Source: Ferruginibacter sp. (GTDB lineage Bacteria > Bacteroidota > Bacteroidia > Chitinophagales > Chitinophagaceae). Taken from it: a DNA stretch of 6,291 nt. Each line of letters opens with the position of its first letter. Position 1 is the stretch's first letter. Of the stretch, positions 1-5,092 are shown piece by piece. The position numbers and the translations under genes were made by a program. Below the pieces are notes generated by a model. The model worked only from the letters and a program-made list of their open reading frames with translations, ran no database searches and was not told where the DNA came from. The stretch spans positions 1 through 6,291 of the forward strand of contig JAGPDJ010000160.1 in the NCBI GenBank assembly GCA_018057635.1, given 5' to 3'.

Positions 1-338
1 AAAGCAGGACTGAATCATTTATTCATCCCTGGAGCCGCTATTTTACGATGGCCCTTTTCAGCATAGCCATTGCTGCGGTAGTTTACTGGTGGATCATGAA
101 CCCATCGAATATTCTCCCGGCTCTCACTTCCGTACTCATTGTGGCATGCCCTTGTTCCCTGCTTTTGTCAGATACATTTACAAATGGCAATATGCTCCGC
201 ATTTTCGGGAAAAATAAATTTTATCTTAAAAACGCCCGTATCATTGAAGCCCTTGCTTCTGCAGACAGCATTGTTTTTGATAAGACAGGCACCATCACGC
301 AGCCAAACCTCTCGGTGATCAAACACCATGGTCCCTGA
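1..338 (+). CDS. ccoI: CcoI copper P-type ATPase, N-terminal piece (5' partial, ends at in-frame TGA)
   Basis: Middle part of a heavy-metal P1B-type ATPase of the CcoI/FixI type, which exports copper across the inner membrane for assembly of the cbb3 oxidase CuB site. The frame is open from position 3, so the true start lies upstream and the ATG at 48 is internal. A transmembrane helix precedes the metal-binding CPC motif (codons at 147-155, followed by Ser). The family stretch TFTNGNMLRIFG follows, and then the phosphorylation motif DKTGT (279-293) with the catalytic Asp. The frame stops at TGA 336-338, about 15 residues past DKTGT, in the linker into the nucleotide-binding domain. This piece alone lacks the ATP-binding site and the hinge motif, so it could not be an active pump. 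The same frame resumes directly after the stop, so this and the next entry are two halves of one gene. Family identity is secure; functional state is uncertain. Confidence 0.9.
   Translation, partial: SRTESFIHPWSRYFTMALFSIAIAAVVYWWIMNPSNILPALTSVLIVACPCSLLLSDTFTNGNMLRIFGKNKFYLKNARIIEALASADSIVFDKTGTITQPNLSVIKHHGP
336..338 (+). other. In-frame TGA interrupting ccoI
   Basis: The codons read ...His-His-Gly-Pro-TGA-Leu-Thr-Glu-Asn-Glu-Lys... with no change of frame on either side. The residues after the stop fit the CcoI linker that leads into the HPLS motif. One substitution would restore a sense codon (for example TCA, TGG, CGA, GGA or TTA). From memory of CcoI proteins, this linker position is variable rather than a conserved Cys or Trp. 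A sequence or assembly error and a genuine nonsense mutation are both plausible. Confidence 0.9.
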
Positions 339-356
339 TTAACAGAAAATGAAAAA

Positions 357-374
357 GATATGCTTCAGCATATC
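357..374 (+). repeat. Perfect 7-bp hairpin over the restart ATG
   Basis: GATATGC (357-363) and GCATATC (368-374) are exact inverted repeats with a four-base TTCA loop. The hairpin lies 18 bases after the in-frame TGA, and its 5' arm contains the ATG at 360-362. It is inside coding sequence (Asp-Met-Leu-Gln-His-Ile). An exact repeat of this size can be expected by chance about once in a window this long, so biological meaning is unproven. Confidence 0.4.
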
Positions 375-1181
375 AGCAGCCAGTCAACCCACCCGCTTAG
401 TAAATTAATTGCATCCCAGTTAAACAAGGGGTATATCAATAATACCGTTATACAGGAATTCCGTGAATACAGTGGCAGTGGATTAGAAGCTGTTGTAAAT
501 GATGTACCGGTAAAAATGGGTTCTTCCAGTTTCATCAATGATATAAAAAACCCTTTAATTAATAAGGATACTGCTACCAAAGTGAATGTACAGATAGGTA
601 ATGAGTATAAAGGTTATTTCAGCATAAGTAACCAGTACCGATATGGTGTAAAAGAAGCAGTACATGATTTAAAAAATGCAGGGTATAAACTGCATGTATT
701 ATCCGGCGATAATGATTCTGAAAAAGAAACCCTGCAGTACATTTTTGGCGAAGAAACCGCTTTAAGGTTCCGGCAATTACCATTGGATAAACTGGAATAC
801 ATTAAAAATCTGCAGGCAGATGGCCACAAGGTATTGATGATCGGCGACGGACTGAATGATTCCGGTGCCCTGATGCAGGCAGATACCGGTATTGCAGTAA
901 ATGACAACAATGCCAGGTTTACACCTGCCTGCGATGCCATCCTGGAAGGCGGGCGTATTAATGATATCAGCAGATTTATGCAGTTTGCCAAAGCAGGGAA
1001 AAAAATAGTTACGGCCAGTTTCATTCTTTCTATCATATATAATATTGTGGGGCTCAGTTTTGCTGTAAGTGCAGGCCTTTCCCCGCTGGTAGCAGCCATT
1101 TTGATGCCGGCCAGCAGTATCAGTATCGTATTATTTGTAACTGCAACGGGTAACCTGGTTGCAAAAAAGATGGGATTATAG
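360..1181 (+). CDS. ccoI: CcoI copper P-type ATPase, C-terminal piece after in-frame TGA
   Basis: Second half of the interrupted CcoI ATPase. The frame is open from 339, and 360 is merely the first ATG after the stop, which lies 21 bases upstream. It contains the nucleotide-binding domain with the P1B signature His-Pro (HPLS, 390-401) and a Gly-rich GSG motif (474-482). The P-domain follows, with SGDND near 702-716 and the hinge motif GDGLND (843-860). The last two membrane helices lie at roughly 1011-1155, including the PASSIS segment typical of the final CcoI helix. It ends at TAG 1179-1181, the natural CcoI C-terminus. On its own this piece lacks the CPC site and the phosphorylated Asp. 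Reinitiation at ATG 360 could in principle make a two-chain ATPase, but nothing in the sequence proves it. A pseudogene or sequence error is at least as likely. The next gene is ccoS, after a 109-base gap. Confidence 0.88.
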   Translation: MLQHISSQSTHPLSKLIASQLNKGYINNTVIQEFREYSGSGLEAVVNDVPVKMGSSSFINDIKNPLINKDTATKVNVQIGNEYKGYFSISNQYRYGVKEAVHDLKNAGYKLHVLSGDNDSEKETLQYIFGEETALRFRQLPLDKLEYIKNLQADGHKVLMIGDGLNDSGALMQADTGIAVNDNNARFTPACDAILEGGRINDISRFMQFAKAGKKIVTASFILSIIYNIVGLSFAVSAGLSPLVAAILMPASSISIVLFVTATGNLVAKKMGL

Positions 1182-1184
1182 ACT

Positions 1185-1196
1185 TGGTAATTACCA
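1185..1196. repeat. Perfect 12-bp palindrome after ccoI
   Basis: TGGTAATTACCA is a perfect palindrome starting three bases after the ccoI stop. It has no unpaired loop and no following T-run, so it is a poor intrinsic terminator and looks more like a possible protein-binding site. Its centre is 23 bases, about two helical turns, from the centre of the palindrome at 1208-1219. The function is unknown. Confidence 0.35.
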
Positions 1197-1207
1197 GTAA
1201 TAAAAAG

Positions 1208-1219
1208 TGATTTAAATCA
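1208..1219. promoter_or_regulatory. Candidate FNR/CRP-family operator
   Basis: TGATTTAAATCA is a perfect palindrome that fits the TGAT-N4-ATCA core of the FNR/Anr consensus (TTGAT-N4-ATCAA); only the outermost base of each half differs. If the promoter below is real, with a start near 1278, the site is centred about 65 bases upstream. That is close to the usual position (about -61.5) for class I activation by this family. cbb3 operons are commonly controlled by FNR-type oxygen sensors. The match is by eye and the site is untested. Confidence 0.42.
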
Positions 1220-1242
1220 TAATTTATTTTGATTACCCTCAT

Positions 1243-1262
1243 ATCTGTTTTTTAACACAGAT
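1243..1262. repeat. Inverted repeat within the candidate promoter
   Basis: ATCTGT (1243-1248) and ACAGAT (1257-1262) are exact inverted repeats separated by eight bases. They cover the spacer between the proposed -33 and -7 elements. A dimeric regulator bound here would compete with RNA polymerase, so this could be a repressor operator. No specific regulator can be named, and six-base arms are short enough to arise by chance. Confidence 0.3.
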
Positions 1263-1272
1263 TTTACTTTTG
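1244..1272 (+). promoter_or_regulatory. Candidate Bacteroidota promoter for ccoS-ccoNO-ccoQ-ccoP
   Basis: TACTTTTG (1265-1272) exactly matches the Bacteroidota -7 consensus TAnnTTTG. A weak -33 element, TCTG for TTTG, lies at 1244-1247 with a 17-base spacer. The expected transcription start is near 1278, leaving a leader of only about 12 bases before the ccoS start. A perfect TTTG at 1228-1231 is too far upstream to act as the -33 element. The good -7 match and its position at the head of the gene set support the call. Confidence 0.42.
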
Positions 1273-1290
1273 ACAGATTAAAATAAAAAA

Positions 1291-1488
1291 TTGAGCGCAT
1301 TATTCATACTTATAGGGATTAGTATACTTGTTGCCGGCAGTTTCCTGGCAGCTTTTTTATGGAGTGTATCCAACGGGCAGTATGATGATGATTACACACC
1401 TTCGGTAAGAATGCTATTTGACAATACTATTAATAATTCCCTGAATCAAAAAAAAATCACCAAAACAACTAAGAAAAAATGCAGGTAG
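1291..1488 (+). CDS. ccoS: CcoS, cbb3-type oxidase assembly protein
   Basis: Small membrane protein of 65 residues needed in other bacteria for maturation of the cbb3 oxidase, in particular insertion of the cofactors of CcoN. One N-terminal membrane helix (about residues 3-25) is followed by the family motif: FLWSV, a Gly-Gln-Tyr/Phe, an acidic patch (DDD), TPS and a conserved RMLFD. The start is TTG at 1291. An in-frame TAA at 1279-1281 rules out an upstream extension, and the resulting N-terminus MSALFILI matches the usual CcoS beginning. The C-terminal tail is Lys/Thr-rich and low in complexity. The gene ends with TAG and overlaps the start of ccoNO by 10 bases, suggesting coupled translation. 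Its position between ccoI and ccoNO is typical. The candidate promoter lies just upstream. Confidence 0.92.
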   Translation: MSALFILIGISILVAGSFLAAFLWSVSNGQYDDDYTPSVRMLFDNTINNSLNQKKITKTTKKKCR

Positions 1489-3599
1489 AAAAATTTTATT
1501 ACGATAACCGGATAGTTAAAAATTTTGCGTACGCAACCATTTTATGGGGTGCAGTAGGTATGCTTGTGGGGCTGTGGATCGCATTGCAGCTCGTTTTCCC
1601 ATCCATGAATATCACGCAATATGGTTCATTTGGTAGGTTGCGCCCATTACATACCAATGCGGTGATATTTGCATTTGTAGGTAACGGTATTTTCATGGGT
1701 GTTTACTATTCACTCCAGAGGTTGTGTAAGGCAAGGATGTTCAGTGATTTGCTCAGCAAGATACATTTCTGGGGCTGGCAACTGATCATTGTGGCTGCTG
1801 CCATCACATTACCAATCGGCCTTACCCAGGGAGCAGAATATGCTGAACTGATCTGGCCTATTGACCTGGCCATTACAGTTATCTGGGTAATATTTGGCTG
1901 GAATATGTTTGGTACCATCATCAAGAGAAGGGAAAAGCACCTCTATGTTGCCATTTGGTTCTACATTGCTACTTTCATTACAGTTGCAGTACTTCACCTG
2001 GTACGTTCAGGAGAATTGCCATATACCTGGCTAAAAAGTTACAGTTTCTATGCAGGTGTACAGGATGCACTTGTACAATGGTGGTATGGCCACAATGCAG
2101 TGGCATTCTTCCTTACCACACCTTACCTCGGACTGATGTATTATTTTATGCCGAAAGCGGCTAACCGCCCGGTATATTCTTACAGGTTATCAATCATACA
2201 TTTCTGGGCGCTGATATTTCTTTATATATGGGCAGGCCCTCACCACCTTTTATACACTGCCTTACCAAACTGGGCACAATCTTTAGGCGTTGTATTCTCC
2301 GTGATGCTGATTTTCCCAAGCTGGGGAGGTATGATCAACGGACTGCTAACTTTAAGAGGAGCATGGGACAGGGTAAGAGATGATGTGATCCTTAAATTCA
2401 TGGTTGTGGCAGTTACTGCATACGGTATGGCCACTTTTGAAGGCCCGATGCTTTCCCTTAAAAATGTGAGTGCCATTGCACACTACACCGATTGGATCGT
2501 GGCACACGTACACGTTGGTGCTTTGGGATGGAACGGTATGCTCACCTTTGGTATAATATACTGGCTGATCCCACGCATATTTTCAACAAACCTGTATTCA
2601 AAAAAACTGGCCAATAATCACTTCTGGCTGGGCACACTCGGAATAGTATTTTATGCTGTTCCTATGTATTGGGCAGGATTCACACAAAGCAGCATGTGGA
2701 AACAATTTACTGAAAGCGGTCAGCTGAAATATACCTTCCTTGAAACAGTAACTTACCTGAAGCCATTCTTCTTCATGCGTTCAATTGGTGGTACATTATA
2801 CCTGCTTGGCGCCTGCCTGATGATCTATAATATTTACAAAACCGTTAAAACCGGTAAACTGGTTGCAGATGAAGCCGCAGAAGCCGCACCATTGGTTAAA
2901 GAGGAAACCAAACATGCCGGCGAACACTGGCACAGGTGGATAGAACGCAAACCTGTTCAAATGATGCTCCTAAGCCTTGTAGTTATATTGATCGGCGGTA
3001 TCATTGAAATTGTGCCCACATTCATGATCAAATCGAATGTACCAACCATCAGCAGTGTTAAACCTTATACCCCGCTTGAATTACACGGACGTGATATTTA
3101 TGTAAGGGAAGGTTGTTATGTATGCCACTCGCAAATGATCCGTCCGTTCAGGAGTGAAACGGAACGTTATGGTGAATACTCAAAAGCCGGTGAATTTGTT
3201 TACGATCGCCCGTTCCAGTGGGGAAGTAAAAGAGCCGGTCCGGATCTTGCCAGGGAAGGTACCGGAAACCTTAAAAAATCACATGGCTGGCACTTCCGCC
3301 ACTTCAGGGAACCATCTTCCATGAGTGAAGGGTCTATCATGCCTGCTTATCCATTCTTAATGGAACAGGATATTGATACTTCCGAAACCGGCGCCAAGAT
3401 AAGGGCCATGCAAACATTGGGTGTTCCTTACGAAAAAGGATACGATAAAATAGCAAACAGTGAATTAATGAACCAGGCAACTGTTATTGCGGAAGTATTA
3501 AAATATGATAGTATACGCATATCTCCAAACAAAGAAGTAATTGCTGTTATTGCCTATATGCAAAGGCTGGGTAAAGACATATCAAAAAATAAAAAGTAA
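1479..3599 (+). CDS. ccoNO: CcoNO: fused cbb3 oxidase catalytic subunit I and monohaem subunit II
   Basis: A 706-residue fusion of CcoN and CcoO, the catalytic core that reduces oxygen to water and pumps protons. The CcoN part (about 1-465) is a multi-helix haem-copper oxidase domain with all expected ligands. His58 (RPLHTN) and His345 match the low-spin haem b ligands. His343 matches the haem b3 ligand. His205 (WWYGHN) and His255/His256 (GPHHLLYT) match CuB, with Tyr259 probably the cross-linked Tyr of the C family. A His- and Glu-rich linker (about 466-491) leads to the CcoO part: one membrane helix (about 494-516), the c-haem motif CYVCH (Cys546, Cys549, His550) and the likely distal Met621 (SIMPAYPFL). 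The protein ends with the CcoO-type stretch VIAYMQRLGKDIS. N-O fusions are known in Bacteroidota, so this is not an error. The ATG overlaps ccoS, and ccoQ starts 8 bases after the TAA. Confidence 0.96.
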   Translation: MQVEKFYYDNRIVKNFAYATILWGAVGMLVGLWIALQLVFPSMNITQYGSFGRLRPLHTNAVIFAFVGNGIFMGVYYSLQRLCKARMFSDLLSKIHFWGWQLIIVAAAITLPIGLTQGAEYAELIWPIDLAITVIWVIFGWNMFGTIIKRREKHLYVAIWFYIATFITVAVLHLVRSGELPYTWLKSYSFYAGVQDALVQWWYGHNAVAFFLTTPYLGLMYYFMPKAANRPVYSYRLSIIHFWALIFLYIWAGPHHLLYTALPNWAQSLGVVFSVMLIFPSWGGMINGLLTLRGAWDRVRDDVILKFMVVAVTAYGMATFEGPMLSLKNVSAIAHYTDWIVAHVHVGALGWNGMLTFGIIYWLIPRIFSTNLYSKKLANNHFWLGTLGIVFYAVPMYWAGFTQSSMWKQFTESGQLKYTFLETVTYLKPFFFMRSIGGTLYLLGACLMIYNIYKTVKTGKLVADEAAEAAPLVKEETKHAGEHWHRWIERKPVQMMLLSLVVILIGGIIEIVPTFMIKSNVPTISSVKPYTPLELHGRDIYVREGCYVCHSQMIRPFRSETERYGEYSKAGEFVYDRPFQWGSKRAGPDLAREGTGNLKKSHGWHFRHFREPSSMSEGSIMPAYPFLMEQDIDTSETGAKIRAMQTLGVPYEKGYDKIANSELMNQATVIAEVLKYDSIRISPNKEVIAVIAYMQRLGKDISKNKK

Positions 3600-3607
3600 A
3601 AATCAAC

Positions 3608-3802
3608 ATGTTCAAATTCATAAAACAATATGCCGAAAAAGTAGATCATATAGCCGTTTATCCGATGATCTCTTTGTTAATTTTCTTCCTGTTCTTCGTA
3701 GTACTGCTTGTATATGTTAAGAAAATGGATAAGAAAAGTATCACAGCTTTGTCAAATATCCCTTTTACAGACAAAGAAGAATCAACAATAACAAATCAAT
3801 AA
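3608..3802 (+). CDS. ccoQ: CcoQ-like small cbb3 oxidase subunit
   Basis: A 64-residue protein with one hydrophobic helix (about residues 17-37), a short charged N-terminus and a Lys-rich, polar C-terminal tail. CcoQ stabilises the cbb3 complex, mainly the association of CcoP with the core. It has no catalytic residues and is poorly conserved in sequence. The call therefore rests on size, the single membrane helix with YVKKMDK just after it, and its place between ccoNO and ccoP. The gaps are 8 and 10 bases, so it is co-transcribed with both neighbours. The start ATG at 3608 has an A-rich upstream region without a Shine-Dalgarno sequence, as for its neighbours. Confidence 0.78.
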   Translation: MFKFIKQYAEKVDHIAVYPMISLLIFFLFFVVLLVYVKKMDKKSITALSNIPFTDKEESTITNQ

Positions 3803-3812
3803 AATTCAAATT

Positions 3813-4997
3813 ATGCGATCCATTAATAAGATAATATCAAAATTCTTATTCAGCATCATAGCTACGTTAGCTGTTACAAATTCAATTGCACAGGAAACCG
3901 GGGCAACTGCTGCTACTCCCACATCATCCAATAACCTGCTGGAAATACTGATGGGTGTTATTGCATTGGTACTGGCATTTGTTATCTGGGGAATGGGACA
4001 GGTGCTGGTTACTATTGGCAGGCAGGCACTTGAAAAAAGCAAAAAGCAAAATAATATGCTTGCTGCTTTGCTGCTGATCGGTTTCAGTTTACTAACGGTA
4101 ACTGTTAACGCACAAACGCAGCCGGCAGAAATTATAAATACTGCACCTAACTATGGAGGTATGAACAGTACCGCATTCTGGGTATTGTCTTCCGTACTGC
4201 TGATAGAAGTAATTGTAATTGGGTTTATGATGTTCTCAATCAGGAGGATCCAGGCTGAATTACTGCCACAAAAAGAAAAACAGGGTTCTGCAGCATTTAA
4301 AGAATGGTGGTCAGGCCTGGATAAAAAAATATTCACCAAAGCAGTTGCAGTAGAAAAAGAAGCGGACGTAATGCTTGATCATGATTACGACGGTATAAAA
4401 GAACTTGACAATGCACTCCCACCCTGGTGGAAATATGGTTTTATCATTACCATTGGTATAGCAATTGTTTACCTGCTCAATTTCCACGTTCTGGGATATG
4501 GAAAAAATCCAACCGAAGAATACCAGGCGGAAATGGTAAAGGCACAGGAAAAACTGGAAGCTTTTGAAGCAAAGAATGTTGACAGGATTGATGAGGCAAA
4601 TTTGAAAATGCCGGAAACTGCCGGAATTAATGCAGGAAAGGATATTTATGCATCTGTTTGCTGGACATGCCATGGAAAACTTGGTGAAGGAGGTGCTGGT
4701 CCGAATCTTACTGATGATTTCTGGATTCACAAAGGATCATTGACCGACATCTATAAATCAATAAAAATTGGTTACCCGGATAAAGGCATGCAGGCATGGG
4801 AAAAAAACTATTCACCAAAAGAGATCAACAACCTTGCAGGTTATATTAAAACGCTGAGGGGTACAAATCCTGCAAATCCAAAAGCACCACAGGGTGAACT
4901 GTATACAGAAACTGCTGTTGTTGATTCTGCAACAGTTCAACCTGGGAAAGATGTTAAACCGTTAACAACAGACAGTAATACAGTAATTAAAAAATAA
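3813..4997 (+). CDS. ccoP: CcoP, cbb3 oxidase c-type cytochrome subunit III (single haem motif)
   Basis: A 394-residue membrane-anchored cytochrome that feeds electrons to the oxidase. Residues 1-26 look like a signal peptide ending NSIA. Three hydrophobic segments follow: about 43-66, 83-100 and 120-141. The Lys-rich loop 70-80 and the Arg-rich end at 144-145 suit the cytoplasmic side. Next is the conserved CcoP N-terminal signature, with DHDYDGIKELDN and the Trp205-Trp206 pair, and its membrane helix (about 209-229). A Glu/Lys-rich, probably helical linker leads to the cytochrome c domain with CWTCH (Cys283, Cys286, His287) and probable distal Met326 (KGMQAW). The last 40 or so residues are a Pro/Thr-rich tail. 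Proteobacterial CcoP has two haem motifs; only one is present here, and the extra N-terminal helices resemble Bacteroidota CcoP. The start ATG is 10 bases after the ccoQ stop. A 95-base gap with a hairpin follows before ccoG. Confidence 0.94.
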   Translation: MRSINKIISKFLFSIIATLAVTNSIAQETGATAATPTSSNNLLEILMGVIALVLAFVIWGMGQVLVTIGRQALEKSKKQNNMLAALLLIGFSLLTVTVNAQTQPAEIINTAPNYGGMNSTAFWVLSSVLLIEVIVIGFMMFSIRRIQAELLPQKEKQGSAAFKEWWSGLDKKIFTKAVAVEKEADVMLDHDYDGIKELDNALPPWWKYGFIITIGIAIVYLLNFHVLGYGKNPTEEYQAEMVKAQEKLEAFEAKNVDRIDEANLKMPETAGINAGKDIYASVCWTCHGKLGEGGAGPNLTDDFWIHKGSLTDIYKSIKIGYPDKGMQAWEKNYSPKEINNLAGYIKTLRGTNPANPKAPQGELYTETAVVDSATVQPGKDVKPLTTDSNTVIKK

Positions 4998-5049
4998 GAT
5001 CTGAATCGTATAAAAAAAAGGCCCGGGAAAAAACCGGTAAATTTAACTA

Positions 5050-5076
5050 AGGGGCATTCTTTTTAAAGGAGCCCCT
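5050..5076 (+). repeat. GC-rich hairpin between ccoP and ccoG
   Basis: AGGGGC (5050-5055) and GCCCCT (5071-5076) are exact inverted repeats. The intervening bases can extend the stem: with A5056 bulged out, positions 5057-5062 pair with 5065-5070, including one G-T pair, closing on two T residues. No T-run follows on the + strand (the next bases are GATTTAATA), so it is not a standard intrinsic terminator. It would form in the RNA 16 bases before the ccoG ATG. It may protect the ccoP message end or lower ccoG expression. Its 3' arm contains AAAGGAG, too far from the ATG (21 bases) to be a normal ribosome site. Confidence 0.5.
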
Positions 5077-5092
5077 GATTTAATAAAAAATA

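Noticed and set aside
336..374. Selenocysteine insertion at the ccoI TGA
   Set aside because: The hairpin loop TTCA lacks the G expected near the start of a bacterial SECIS loop, and the linker position is not a conserved Cys in CcoI proteins as I recall them.
614..1099. Open frame of 161 codons on the - strand
   Set aside because: It lies wholly inside ccoI, antisense to its well-recognised P-domain, and shows no domain of its own. The same applies to the other - strand frames at 365-580, 1499-1696, 1706-1924, 1809-1997, 2240-2476, 3806-4042, 4151-4339, 4311-4730 and 5233-5610.
1228..1231. TTTG as -33 element for the ccoS promoter
   Set aside because: It is separated from the -7 element at 1265 by 33 bases, well beyond the usual spacing of about 17-23.
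1955..2164. Small + strand frame within ccoNO
   Set aside because: It is an alternate-frame shadow of CcoN, which has all its ligand residues in the main frame.
4059..4125. CcoP as two genes joined by error, because of a second signal-like segment
   Set aside because: The reading frame is continuous, the segment fits a membrane helix in an alternating topology with Lys-rich inner loops, and it resembles other Bacteroidota CcoP N-termini.
5050..5092. Intrinsic terminator ending the operon after ccoP
   Set aside because: The stem is strong but the bases after it are GATTTAATAAAAAATA, without a T-run, so a standard terminator is not supported on the + strand.
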